The translations under genes and the position numbers were made by a program. A stretch of 64,000 nucleotides of DNA. Source: Chitinophagaceae bacterium (lineage in GTDB: Bacteria; Bacteroidota; Bacteroidia; Chitinophagales; Chitinophagaceae). Of this stretch, positions 1-8,980 are shown piece after piece. Every line of letters begins with the position of its first letter. Position 1 is the first letter of the stretch. The stretch is taken from NCBI GenBank assembly GCA_016710745.1, contig JADJVB010000005.1, positions 372,001 through 436,000 on the forward strand, given 5' to 3'. Below the pieces are notes generated by a model. That model searched no databases and had not been told where the DNA came from. It worked only from the letters and a program-made list of their open reading frames with translations.

Positions 1-839
1 ACTTCAATTCCTGGATCACCGTTTATTTTTGTCCAGGCTCCGCCACTAACTGATTTGTAAACGGCCCCGGTAGAGAATTGAAAATTTGCCAAAGCTGCAT
101 ACAGCGTTAATGATGCGGCATCGTAATAAAGATCATTTATGCGTGTATTAGGTAAACCCGAACCAGCATTCGTCCAGGTGGCTCCGTTTTTTACAAATAC
201 TTTTCCTCCGTTGCCGCTAACACTGTCTGTAGCGGCATACAAGGCGCCGTTATAACCATATTCAAGATCGGTAATATTTGTATTGGTAATGCCGGTGTTC
301 ATCGTTTGCCAGGTAACCCCACTATCTTTTGAATAACTTATTCCGTTTGTTCTCTGCCCGGCAAAAATGGTATCAGCAGCAGCGCTGAAGATCATAGCGA
401 CCGGCGGCAGATTGCCTGCAAAATAAGCGTTGTTCATCAACACCCAGTTACTGCCATTGTTAGCCGAAAAATAAATTTTGGTTGGAATGGAAGGGGTTAA
501 TGGTACATCAGCGTCCATCACGGAGATTACCAGGTTGCCATTAACAGAAGAATGAGCCAACCCATAAACAGGCTGCATATTTAATCCGTTATCAATTTCC
601 GTCCAGCCTGCAGCACTATTATTTGAAATAAAAATATTACTACCCAGGCCGTTACCTTTTAATCTTGACCAATGTGTAACCAGGTAGATGTTACCTGTTG
701 TTAGGTTAGATGAAATATCCCTGTAAATGCCGCCCTGCGGGCCATTGGTAGGCTGCCAAAAATTTTGTGCGTGCGTATTGAATATTGAACTCAGCAAAAA
801 AAACAGCGTTGAACAGCAAATGAGTGCCTTGTTTTTCAT
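1..839 (-). CDS. Secreted sialidase/BNR-like propeller protein (partial, 3' end off window)
   Basis: The minus strand is open from an ATG at 839 to the window edge, about 279 codons without a stop. The product starts with a signal peptide (MKNKALICCSTLFFLLSS, cleavage probably after THA-Q). It continues with repeated blades rich in Ser/Asn/Gly and Trp, such as SNNSAAGWTEI, SANNGSNWVLM and SKDSGVTWQTM. These S-x-D/N-x-G-x-x-W motifs are the Asp-box pattern of sialidase/BNR-type and photosystem-II-stability-type beta-propellers. It is probably exported, and a C-terminal T9SS sorting domain may lie beyond the window. The gene begins 19 bases after the stop of the lipoprotein gene at 859-1866, so the two are likely co-transcribed. 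The substrate cannot be deduced. Confidence 0.75.
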   Translation of the reverse strand, partial: MKNKALICCSTLFFLLSSIFNTHAQNFWQPTNGPQGGIYRDISSNLTTGNIYLVTHWSRLKGNGLGSNIFISNNSAAGWTEIDNGLNMQPVYGLAHSSVNGNLVISVMDADVPLTPSIPTKIYFSANNGSNWVLMNNAYFAGNLPPVAMIFSAAADTIFAGQRTNGISYSKDSGVTWQTMNTGITNTNITDLEYGYNGALYAATDSVSGNGGKVFVKNGATWTNAGSGLPNTRINDLYYDAASLTLYAALANFQFSTGAVYKSVSGGAWTKINGDPGIE

Positions 840-858
840 AATAGGTTTTTGCTGATCG

Positions 859-1866
859 TTATTGTTTGAACCAGGGAATTGTTGTTGCATCGGTTGTGAA
901 AAACTGGAAAAGTAAATTGGCAACTTTTTGCCTGCCTGCAATGGATGGGTGTGTGGCATCTGTTTGATAATCATCCGGGAATATCCATTTCAGTCCATCT
1001 GCTCTCGGCGTAGCGCCCTCTGCCCAAATATAAGCTCCCCAGGATAACCAGGGTGATTTTGGACTGGCTCCCGAATAAGTTAAACCGGTATCGCCATTGA
1101 TCTGATCTTCAATCAACTGCTTAACTGCCCAGCCGGTATAATAGGCAAAAGGTTCGGGCTGTAACGTTCCACTTGCTGCGTACCCTCCATAAATCCTGCT
1201 TGACAGGTAACAGAGTTTTGAATTAACAAACTTGCTCTGCAGTAAATTCATGGAGCTCTTTAATTTGTTTTTAAAATTGGAGCTGTAGGTGGTAAATGTT
1301 GTGTCTGTAGGACCTTTGTCGGCATTCTTAAACCAAATTGCCTGTACCTGCTTTGCAGAAAGACCCTGGAAAGCTAACCGGTTATTAATAGTTGTCCAGA
1401 ACGCTGCAGCAGGATCATTCATTAAATCAATATCCCAGCCACCCTGGGCGCCATCTACCAAAATCAATTTTGCATTTTTATTTGGCCAGGCATTTGCCAG
1501 CAGAATAAACTCCTGTGCTTCCTGTGTACAGTTTGACATACCAACTGAAAGCCAGACTATTTTACCATTCACGGGATCGTAGTTGCCATTAACATCCAAT
1601 GGCTTTATTTGTGAGGCGATCTGCAACCCGGCGTTATTATGCGCAGCTGGCCTGGTATTCAATCCATCAGGGTACAATCCTCCCTGCAATCCTCTCCAAT
1701 AAGCTGTGCCCATATCCATGATCACGGGCTTTAACGCAGCGCTGATAATAACGGGCCCAGGGGTTGATGGAACAGTTTGAACCGTTCCGCTTTTATTACA
1801 GGCCACAATACTAACACCAATAAGAAAAATAATTATTGCTGATGCAGGCTCACATGGCTTTTTCAT
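859..1866 (-). CDS. SGNH/GDSL-hydrolase-like lipoprotein
   Basis: This 335-residue protein has a lipoprotein signal peptide ending in a lipobox-like VSIVAC, so it is probably anchored in the envelope. Near residue 110 it reads VWLSVGMSNCTQEAQEF. Near the C-terminus it has DATHPSIAGRQKVANLL, which matches the Asp-x-x-His block V of SGNH hydrolases. A GMSN segment and a DGAQGG segment lie between. The fold assignment comes from these two motifs only. The length suits a single catalytic domain plus a linker. It sits just upstream of the propeller gene, suggesting a two-gene secreted module. Substrate unknown; an esterase acting on carbohydrate esters is a guess. Confidence 0.6.
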   Translation of the reverse strand: MKKPCEPASAIIIFLIGVSIVACNKSGTVQTVPSTPGPVIISAALKPVIMDMGTAYWRGLQGGLYPDGLNTRPAAHNNAGLQIASQIKPLDVNGNYDPVNGKIVWLSVGMSNCTQEAQEFILLANAWPNKNAKLILVDGAQGGWDIDLMNDPAAAFWTTINNRLAFQGLSAKQVQAIWFKNADKGPTDTTFTTYSSNFKNKLKSSMNLLQSKFVNSKLCYLSSRIYGGYAASGTLQPEPFAYYTGWAVKQLIEDQINGDTGLTYSGASPKSPWLSWGAYIWAEGATPRADGLKWIFPDDYQTDATHPSIAGRQKVANLLFQFFTTDATTIPWFKQ

Positions 1867-2122
1867 AACTTTTTACATTAGTTATGGAGTAAGAGCATAC
1901 GAACACAAAAGACGCTGCCTTAACCGGGCCTTTTATTTTCTTACATTAAAACGGTAGGTATAAGGTAGGAGGTTTTGTGCTCAGCTCTACTCCACCTGAT
2001 ACCCGAAATTAATTTAATGGCATTTTTTCAGATTGTCATCAACGCCTATATACAGGTTACAAAAAACTGTCATAAACCGGATAATGAGAGCACTCATCGC
2101 ATAAGCAGACCAAAGAAAATAT

Positions 2123-2668
2123 CTATTTGGCAGTTTTATTCCATTGTGCCGCCAGCATCGAATACAAATGCAAATCAATGAATTTTCCGTTCAACAACTC
2201 CGCCTCGCGTAAAATTCCCTCGTGCTTAAATTGTAATTTTTCTGCAATGGCCCGGCTCTTATCGTTACCCACACCACACTTTATTTCAATGCGGTTGAGG
2301 CCCAGCTCAGTAAACCCATATTTAATTAATGCTTTACAGCAACCGGTTATAATACCTCTCCCCTGCATACCATCGGCCAACCAATACCCGATCTCTCCAA
2401 TTTTGTTTTGCTGGTTGATATGGTGCAGGCCAATACGGCCAACTATATTTCTATCTACCATGATGGCATAACCAAAATCTGTACCGTCGGCGGCTTGCTT
2501 CTTTGAGTTGCTGATGTACTGCCTGAAATTGACAACGGTTTGCATGCCATCAACCCAGGGCAGCCATTCCCGTAAATAAGTACGGTTGTCATTTACCAGT
2601 TTCAACAAAGCCTCAGCATGAATTTCCTCTAAAAATTCCAAACTGATATTTTCATCGACCTGTATCAT
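2123..2668 (-). CDS. GNAT acetyltransferase, RimJ/RimL type
   Basis: The 181-residue product has the RimJ/RimL layout: an N-terminal LREWLPWVDGM segment, the IGEIGYWLADGMQGRGIITG acetyl-CoA pyrophosphate-binding loop (Q/R-x-x-G-x-G/A) near residue 100, and LNRIEIKCGVGNDKSRAIAEKLQFKHEG near 130-155. These are hallmarks of N-acetyltransferases acting on ribosomal proteins or similar amines; the actual acceptor cannot be inferred. It starts 14 bases after the stop of the DUF4440-like gene upstream, so the two are likely one transcript. It is full length for the family. Confidence 0.85.
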   Translation of the reverse strand: MIQVDENISLEFLEEIHAEALLKLVNDNRTYLREWLPWVDGMQTVVNFRQYISNSKKQAADGTDFGYAIMVDRNIVGRIGLHHINQQNKIGEIGYWLADGMQGRGIITGCCKALIKYGFTELGLNRIEIKCGVGNDKSRAIAEKLQFKHEGILREAELLNGKFIDLHLYSMLAAQWNKTAK

Positions 2669-2682
2669 ACTTTGTTTTTATT

Positions 2683-3189
2683 TTAATGCAAACTGATTAT
2701 TCGTGTCAATCTCCAATGGCCGCCCGCAGGGCCCTGCGGATCTTCGTTTTTCCAAAGCTGAACAAACTTACCAATCTTAGGTTTAGCCGGTTCAGGCTCC
2801 TGGTTATTATGAAAAAAATGTTGCCCCATTTCTACAGCCCCATAACCGGCAATGGGATACACTTCTATGCTGCCTTTAACCAACTCCCGGGTTACTTTAC
2901 CGCAGATATTTTTTTTAATGGCTTCCATCACACTGTCTTTTGAGGTCATCAACCCGCCCTGGTCATGATAAAATTCCAGGTCCTCCGAAATAAGCGACGC
3001 CATGGTGAGGGTATCGCAAATATTGTATGCTGTAAAAAAAAGGCTGTCAAGACTAACAATATTATCATACAAATCTTTCGAATCGGGCGGGTAACCCGCT
3101 TTTACTTTATTGTTTTCCGAATGGCTACAGGCAGCAAATATTAATATTAAAAAAAACATTGCCGGGGTAAAATGGTATTTGCTATTCAT
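2683..3189 (-). CDS. Lipoprotein with DUF4440/SnoaL-like (NTF2-fold) domain
   Basis: A 168-residue protein with signal peptide and lipobox (ILIFAACSHS), predicted to be lipid-anchored. The mature part reads LDSLFFTAYNICDTLTMASLISEDLEFYHDQGGLMTSKDSVMEAIKKNICGK, typical of the small NTF2-like DUF4440 domain. It ends with GHWRLTRIISLH, which resembles the usual final strand (W-x-I/L-x-R-x-x-S/Y-x-H). Catalytic function is not established for most members. It is followed after 14 bases by the GNAT gene. Confidence 0.75.
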   Translation of the reverse strand: MNSKYHFTPAMFFLILIFAACSHSENNKVKAGYPPDSKDLYDNIVSLDSLFFTAYNICDTLTMASLISEDLEFYHDQGGLMTSKDSVMEAIKKNICGKVTRELVKGSIEVYPIAGYGAVEMGQHFFHNNQEPEPAKPKIGKFVQLWKNEDPQGPAGGHWRLTRIISLH

Positions 3190-3378
3190 AATCGCTCTTT
3201 AATTAAATGACAAGTTTTTATTCCTTCAACCGTTATGCAAATACCTGCAGATAAAAATAAACAGGGTGGCCCCAAATCCGGCCGTGTGAAAAGGCCCACA
3301 AATTCAAACCAGGAAAAATTCTATACCTCCCAGCGGCGCCGGTAACTTTCACAGGCGCTAGTAATCATCGAAGTAATT

Positions 3379-4791
3379 TCAGGAAGACAGGCTTTCTTCC
3401 CTAATTTTTTCTACTTCATTAACCGTCATCGGTAATTTTTTACCCAGTAACCGGTAACCAACATCAGTGATCAGGTAATCTTCTTCCACCCGAATTCCAC
3501 TAAAATCGCGATACGTTTCCAGTGCCGCATAATTAATATAATCGGTACATTTATTTTCTGCCTTCCACTTATCCATCAATTGCGGAATCATGTACACACC
3601 GGGCTCCACGGTCAGGGTAAATCCCGGTTCCAGCGCACGACCCAGCCGTAAGGATTTCATACCAAATTGTGTACTCTTCTTCAACTCCGTTGTATAACCA
3701 ACATAGGGTTCACCGAGGTCTTCCATATCATGCACATCGAGTCCGATCATATGCCCGAGGCCGCACTGAAAAAACATCGCATGGGCACCTGCCGCCACGG
3801 CCTCCCCGGGATCACCCTTCATTACACCCAGGGATATCATGCCTTCCACAATTTTTTGTGCCGCATTTAAATATACATCTTTAAATAAAACCCCGGGCTT
3901 CAGCATGGCAACGGACGTATTATGGGCATGAAGCACGATCTCGTACACTTCTTTTTGCTTCGTTGTAAATTTATTTCCTGCCGGAAAGGTACAGGTAAGG
4001 TCGCCGGCATAGTTCATATCGTTAGCCGCGCCGGCATCGCATAAGATCATCTGTCCCTCTCTGATGGTATTGCCGGCATATACATTATGCAGCGTTTCTC
4101 CGTGTATGGTAACGATCGGGTGAAACGAAAGGCTTGCATTATTGGCATAGGCCGTTTCTTTAACTTTCGCCATAACTTCATATTCTTTCATTCCCGGCCG
4201 GGTGTAACGCATCGCAGCCAGGTGCATATCGGCGCTGATCAACGTGGCCTTATCCATTTCGGCTATTTCGCAATTTTCCTTATAAGATCGCTGACCAACA
4301 ATGGCTTTTATCAATGGCACAGAGGCTTCTTCTCCTACGGCGTTTACAGAAATATTCAACCACTCCGCGATCATCATTTTGTTTTCCGGTCGATAAGGCG
4401 GGATAAAATGTATTTTTCTTTTTCCGGCAACAGCATTTTTCAGTAAAGTTCCTAAATCAGCAAATGGCGCGGTTTTGCTAACGCCAACCGTTGAAGCCAT
4501 TTCTGAAACAGATGGTAACGGGCCTGTCCAAACAATATCTTCCACCGTTAGCTCATTACCAAAGATGGTTTCTTCGCCCGAATCTGCATCAATAACTGCC
4601 GCCAGGCCTCCCGTATCAAGTCCGAAATAATACAAAAAGCAACTATCCTGGCGGAACGGATACCAGTTATCTTTATAATTCATACTACTTTCCACATTAC
4701 CCATCAGCAGGATCAGCCCGGATCCGATTTTATCTTTCAGCACGGTTCGTCTGTTGATGTATACGGCGGTATCAAATGTCCTGAATTGCAT
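3379..4791 (-). CDS. pepP: Xaa-Pro aminopeptidase (M24B, PepP-like)
   Basis: Metallopeptidase that removes an N-terminal residue preceding proline. The N-terminal creatinase-like domain is followed by a pita-bread M24 domain. The metal ligands are visible: two Asp in LCDAGAANDMNYAGDLTCTFP, His in CGLGHMIGLDVHD, Glu in LTVEPGVYMIP and Glu in GIRVEEDYLITD. I start at the ATG at 4791 (MQFRTFDTAVY), because the 14 extra residues from the upstream ATG at 4833 are Lys/Phe-rich and unlike the family; that gives 470 residues. No signal peptide, so cytoplasmic. It is followed downstream by the split S9 peptidase, so two proline-oriented peptidases are adjacent. Confidence 0.9.
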   Translation of the reverse strand: MQFRTFDTAVYINRRTVLKDKIGSGLILLMGNVESSMNYKDNWYPFRQDSCFLYYFGLDTGGLAAVIDADSGEETIFGNELTVEDIVWTGPLPSVSEMASTVGVSKTAPFADLGTLLKNAVAGKRKIHFIPPYRPENKMMIAEWLNISVNAVGEEASVPLIKAIVGQRSYKENCEIAEMDKATLISADMHLAAMRYTRPGMKEYEVMAKVKETAYANNASLSFHPIVTIHGETLHNVYAGNTIREGQMILCDAGAANDMNYAGDLTCTFPAGNKFTTKQKEVYEIVLHAHNTSVAMLKPGVLFKDVYLNAAQKIVEGMISLGVMKGDPGEAVAAGAHAMFFQCGLGHMIGLDVHDMEDLGEPYVGYTTELKKSTQFGMKSLRLGRALEPGFTLTVEPGVYMIPQLMDKWKAENKCTDYINYAALETYRDFSGIRVEEDYLITDVGYRLLGKKLPMTVNEVEKIREESLSS

Positions 4792-4883
4792 AATCCCTTT
4801 TTTATTTTTAAAAAAATTAAAACCCGTTTTCATAAATGATGGCTGTTTTGCCTAATTAAGTAAAACAACAAATACGCCTTCTA

Positions 4884-5861
4884 TTAAAAGCCCAATCCCC
4901 AATCCTTTCCTTTTTCTGTGGCGGGCAATCCATCTTTTATCCACTTCGCAGGCTTTTTATCCTTTAAATAATAATCAAAAAACTGGCCCAACCTGATCGA
5001 CAGATCTTTCCGGTTCTTTCGCTCAACCAGGTTATGGTCCTCGCCATTGTACTGCAGCATCCAGACTTTTTTCCCCAGGCGACGAAGTGCTGTAAAGTAT
5101 TCAATGCCCTGGTACCAGGGAACAGCACCATCTGCATCGTTGTGCATGATCACTAAAGGTGTATTTACTTTATCGGCCGAAAATAGCGGTGAATTTTTGA
5201 TGTACAGGTCCTGTCTTTCCCACAGCGTGGCCCCAATACGGCTTTGTGTATGTTCGTACTGAAACTGCCGGTTCATACCGGTACCCCAACGGATTCCACC
5301 GTAGGCACTGGTCATATTACTTACGGGAGCGCCTGCCCACGCAGCACGAAACATATTGGTTTTGGTAACCAGGTACGCAATCTGGTAACCACCCCAACTC
5401 TGTCCCTGGAGCGCCATCCGGGTACTGTCAACAAAAGGCATTTTAGATAAATACCTGGCGGCACTCACCACACTGTTAAAAGCGCTGTTGCCCGGCTCAC
5501 CATCTTTATAATAAATATTGGGGTCGAAGATCAAATATTCGTTACTCACAAAATAAGGTACGTTAACGATAGAGGCGCTGGGTGCCGGTGCTTTGTAGGA
5601 ATAGATTCCATCTGCATTGCGCTCGTAAAAATAAAAGATCACCGGGTATTTTTTCTTTGGATCAAAATTCTCCGGCTTGTACAAAATACCTTCACTCATT
5701 TTACCGTCGAGCATTTTCCATTTAACCAGTTCGGCAGTAATCCAGTTAACATCTTTTTGTTGGGCTGCCATATCGGTTAACTGATCCAGACTCTTCAGAT
5801 CTGTTGAAATATACAATTCGTTTTTACTGATATCGGAACGCTGTACCAGATACCGGTCTGC
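4884..5861 (-). CDS. S9 family peptidase, C-terminal catalytic part (frameshifted)
   Basis: This is the alpha/beta-hydrolase half of the gene that begins at 7870. It carries the nucleophile motif LQGQSWGGYQIAYL (G-x-S-x-G-G), the Asp segment VIMHNDADGAVPWYQG and the His segment NGEDHNLVERKNRKDL, so the Ser-Asp-His triad is complete. The in-frame sequence KADRYLVQRSDISKNELYIST runs from the slip site at 5861 without a stop. The apparent ATG start at 5816 lies inside this conserved stretch and is unlikely to be real. Joined to the N-terminal part by one -1 shift, the protein would be about 995 residues, normal for the large secreted S9 peptidases of Bacteroidota. Confidence 0.85.
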   Translation of the reverse strand, partial: ADRYLVQRSDISKNELYISTDLKSLDQLTDMAAQQKDVNWITAELVKWKMLDGKMSEGILYKPENFDPKKKYPVIFYFYERNADGIYSYKAPAPSASIVNVPYFVSNEYLIFDPNIYYKDGEPGNSAFNSVVSAARYLSKMPFVDSTRMALQGQSWGGYQIAYLVTKTNMFRAAWAGAPVSNMTSAYGGIRWGTGMNRQFQYEHTQSRIGATLWERQDLYIKNSPLFSADKVNTPLVIMHNDADGAVPWYQGIEYFTALRRLGKKVWMLQYNGEDHNLVERKNRKDLSIRLGQFFDYYLKDKKPAKWIKDGLPATEKGKDWGLGF

Positions 5862-7870
5862 TTTTTTGCCTTAACCGGGGCGCCATAACTGAATGGGCCG
5901 GAAGTCAGTAATAACGGATCGCCGGCTTCATTTACTGTTTTGGTATAGAAGCCACCGTACTTGCTGGTTTTATCCTGCGACCGTAACAGAATATTCTCAT
6001 CGGCATCAATAAAGCGTTTTTCCGGGTCGAGTTTTACGTAGTTAAATTCAGTCTTATTCTTTTTTCCATACCCATTGGTCAGGTTTTTAGGCTGCTCATA
6101 ACCGTTGGGGTCTACCTGCCAGATGTCAAACACATCATTGATCAGCATATACTGGTCATTGGCCGTCCAGCCGATAAAACCCGCCGCCCTGGGATAATCG
6201 GGTACATCATTTTCTATATCGAACAACGGCTCCTTAATTTTATCGCTCGTATTTTTAATCACCCCGGTAGACGCATTCCAGGTAAAATAATTCTTTGTCT
6301 CGGGTTGGTACCAATACACATATTTACCCGACGGCGAAGGGGTAAAATTTGCTATATTGTTTGTGGCTATCAATATTCGCCTGGCATTGAGTGTGCTGAT
6401 GGCATAAGCTGTTGTTTTGGTTCGACCGGCCCACTGTAGTTCAATCCGGTTGCCCTTGTTGGATTCGGCCAAAACCCACCCGGCATTGCCTTCATCAACC
6501 AGCGTAATATTTTCGGCATCTTCGTCGCCGAGCTGTACCATCTTATCGTCTCCGGGTTTGATCACCGCCATATAACTACGGTTAAGCTCGTTCTTCAAAT
6601 TTTTCAGCTGCATGGGCTGCAGGTAATCGTCATTGTAATGCCAAATATCCAATCGTGCCAGTTCAAAATCAACCAACGTAGTATCTTTTGGCGCCATTAT
6701 GGCCGTCGTGCCGAAAAATAATTTCTTGCCATCTTTGCTGAATTTTACGGCCCCATTTTCGCTGATGGTACTCCCCAGTTTCATTCCTACGGTATTTTTG
6801 TCGGCGATCATTTTAGCACTGTCACTGAAGTTGGTATAATACCATAGTTTATAAAATTTTTGTAACGCCTTGGTACTGCTATCGCGTTCGGCAACAAAAG
6901 CCAGCTGATTTCCTTCTTCATCAAAACTAAAATTCTTTCCATCATTTAATCCACGCATGATGGTATCCGTTTTCTCTGTTGCGAGATTATAGATCATCAC
7001 ATAGGCAATACTGTTGCTGTCTTTTGCAGCTTTAGTCGTTTCAACCAAAAGCCTGCTGCCCTTTTTATCAAAAACATAATCGCCAACCAGTTTAAATGTT
7101 ATCTCTTTTCCGTCGCTCAGGCGACGTACCACCAGGTCGGTTCCTTCACCGGCAGCGCCACTCCCCGGGCTATCATCGCCTTCGGCATCGTTCGGCAGGG
7201 CTTCCCCGGCAGATATTTCATCCTTTCCTTTTTTAATGATTTCTTTCGCCGCTTTATTAACGGCTTTTATCACTTCTTCGTTGGTGAGTTTACCGGTGTT
7301 TGCCGCATTAACCGATTTTCTTAATATCGAGTCGGCCAGTTTCATCAAGAGATCAACATTGGTTTTTGCCGTATCGATGGCGGCTTTTTTTGACTTTTTT
7401 GAGGTATCCGGCAATGGTTTTTCCATTTGGTAAGCTACCCAGCCAAAGCCTTTTTCAGGTGTTTTAAAGCTTTTTACCCTGGCCATTTTTACCATGCCTG
7501 CCTTACCCAGTTCAATGATACCAATTGAATCTTTGGGCATATCATCTGCCTTTTTCTTTTTAATCTTTGCCTGCCGGGTATCCTGGAAAACGGGTTTAAT
7601 TTTAAAAACCACAAAACGGCTGTCTTCAGTGATTATTGAACCATATCCACGGGGTACCGTTGTCTTTTCCTGCGAGATCATTTGTTGAATGATCAGTTCT
7701 CCGTCACCTTCCTGCGGATTAATGGCATATACAGCGTATTGCCCGTCACTGCTGATCAGTTTTTCACCCAGGCTTTTCCAGCCGTCGTACACATCATGGG
7801 TTACAGGTTTTTTTTGGGCAGCTACTGTGAGGCATACCAATAAAAATGCCGGGAGAAATATTTTCTTCAT
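5795..7870 (-). CDS. S9 family peptidase, N-terminal propeller part (frameshifted)
   Basis: The product starts with a signal peptide (MKKIFLPAFLLVCLTVAAQ) and continues with a beta-propeller-type domain of about 650 residues, as in prolyl-oligopeptidase/dipeptidyl-peptidase-like S9 enzymes. The normal frame is lost after residue 670 (AKK), giving an unrelated tail of about 20 residues and a stop at 5795. The -1 frame from 5861 continues the protein perfectly. The break lies on an A6 run; one extra A would restore the gene. The heptamer at 5861-5867, read in frame on the minus strand, is A-AAA-AAG, the dnaX-type slippery sequence. Indel error and programmed frameshifting are both possible (see findings). 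Confidence 0.85.
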   Translation of the reverse strand: MKKIFLPAFLLVCLTVAAQKKPVTHDVYDGWKSLGEKLISSDGQYAVYAINPQEGDGELIIQQMISQEKTTVPRGYGSIITEDSRFVVFKIKPVFQDTRQAKIKKKKADDMPKDSIGIIELGKAGMVKMARVKSFKTPEKGFGWVAYQMEKPLPDTSKKSKKAAIDTAKTNVDLLMKLADSILRKSVNAANTGKLTNEEVIKAVNKAAKEIIKKGKDEISAGEALPNDAEGDDSPGSGAAGEGTDLVVRRLSDGKEITFKLVGDYVFDKKGSRLLVETTKAAKDSNSIAYVMIYNLATEKTDTIMRGLNDGKNFSFDEEGNQLAFVAERDSSTKALQKFYKLWYYTNFSDSAKMIADKNTVGMKLGSTISENGAVKFSKDGKKLFFGTTAIMAPKDTTLVDFELARLDIWHYNDDYLQPMQLKNLKNELNRSYMAVIKPGDDKMVQLGDEDAENITLVDEGNAGWVLAESNKGNRIELQWAGRTKTTAYAISTLNARRILIATNNIANFTPSPSGKYVYWYQPETKNYFTWNASTGVIKNTSDKIKEPLFDIENDVPDYPRAAGFIGWTANDQYMLINDVFDIWQVDPNGYEQPKNLTNGYGKKNKTEFNYVKLDPEKRFIDADENILLRSQDKTSKYGGFYTKTVNEAGDPLLLTSGPFSYGAPVKAKKQTGIWYSVPISVKTNCIFQQI
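5861..5867 (-). other. A-AAA-AAG slippery heptamer at the S9 peptidase frame break
   Basis: On the minus strand the zero-frame codons are GCA-AAA-AAG. A -1 slip on this heptamer leads directly into GCA-GAC-CGG (Ala-Asp-Arg) and the conserved rest of the peptidase. Six bases downstream an imperfect hairpin, GGTATC...GATATC (6 pairs with one G-T, loop of 14), could act as a weak stimulator. The heptamer is seen; its activity is inferred. Confidence 0.45.
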
Positions 7871-7952
7871 TGTATTTGTTTTGGCCGATAAAGTTAACGG
7901 ATAGGCAGGTAACTAACTCACCATTTATCAAACAGCATAAAATAAGTTGAGT

Positions 7953-8918
7953 TTACCTTTTGATCTGTAAAATACTCAGTGACCGTTCGTAAACATCATA
8001 GGTGCCGGACGTTATATTAAATCCATTTGGATAAAGTACCAAACGGTAGTAATATTTACCAGGTGCCAGTGCTGTTTCCATAAAACTGACATGGCCGCCA
8101 CCACCAAAACCAATTGCTACACCGGCTGCTCCATTTGGTGTACTGGTGAAACAAGACCCGCTGGTATAGGTTACATTAACCGCCGCCGGAAATGTGCGAT
8201 TAACATCTCTTTGTAAAACAAGAAAATAACCGCCTAAGGCACTGGCGAAGGTTGATGCTAAAGTGCCTCCAAAAGTCCGGGCAAAACCACTGATGAATAC
8301 TGCTGAATTGTTTGCTCCGCTGCCGTCAATGATGGTTATACTATCAACAGTACCATTTAAGGGATTAAATACTCCATTTGTAAATGGAACAGCTTGTACA
8401 GCGCCACTACTTGTTCCAACAGCTTCCTGGTTAATAAAATCTCCCACAAACCGGATATCACCTTCTACCTGCAATTTATGTGCAGGCGTTGTTGTGCCAA
8501 TGCCTACTTTGCCAATTGAATCAATGCGCATGGCTTCGGTTGCATTGGTTTTAAATACCAGGTCCTCAAGATCAGTAGTACCAATATAATTAGTTGCCGC
8601 ATCGGTGCCTGTATTACCGTTTGCCATCCAGGGCTGATTGGCACTGGCATCAGCCATCAGTTGCCAGCTACCGCTTTTATAATAATAAAAACCAACGCTA
8701 TCCGGAGCCCCCTGGTATATCAGCAAACCTTCTGCAGGAGAAGCTATCGCATTTTTTTCTCCTTTGGTCATCCTGGGGATCAACACGCCCTTATTACTGC
8801 TTTTAACATGTAACATAGCACTTGAATTGGCTGTGCTGCCATCTGTATTGATAGCCAAAGATTGTGCAGAAACACAATAAAAAGAAAAAGTAAATGAGAA
8901 CAGGAATAGGTATTTCAT
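7953..8918 (-). CDS. Secreted surface protein with Bacteroidota fibre-like N-terminal region
   Basis: A 321-residue protein with a signal peptide (MKYLFLFSFTFSFYCVSAQ). It then has the block INTDGSTANSSAMLHVKSSNKGVLIPRMT...AEGLLIYQ, found in many Bacteroidota surface proteins with tail-fibre-like architecture. Around residue 130 a second block reads TNATEAMRIDSIGKVGIGTTTPAHKLQVEGDI, another common element of such fibres. The C-terminal third (GGYFLVLQRDVNRTF, KYYYRLVLYPNGFNITSGTYDVYERSLSILQI) looks like a beta-sandwich. No enzyme motif is seen. Role in adhesion or surface structure is inferred from the architecture only. Confidence 0.65.
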   Translation of the reverse strand: MKYLFLFSFTFSFYCVSAQSLAINTDGSTANSSAMLHVKSSNKGVLIPRMTKGEKNAIASPAEGLLIYQGAPDSVGFYYYKSGSWQLMADASANQPWMANGNTGTDAATNYIGTTDLEDLVFKTNATEAMRIDSIGKVGIGTTTPAHKLQVEGDIRFVGDFINQEAVGTSSGAVQAVPFTNGVFNPLNGTVDSITIIDGSGANNSAVFISGFARTFGGTLASTFASALGGYFLVLQRDVNRTFPAAVNVTYTSGSCFTSTPNGAAGVAIGFGGGGHVSFMETALAPGKYYYRLVLYPNGFNITSGTYDVYERSLSILQIKR

Positions 8919-8980
8919 CTATCTAAGTTTTAACAGGAAACGAATAAATAACTTTCACATGTCACTAAAATAGAAATAAA

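Noticed and set aside
1975..2181. Small plus-strand open frame in the 1.9-2.1 kb spacer
   Set aside because: It overlaps the GNAT gene end, has no promoter box and no protein-like pattern.
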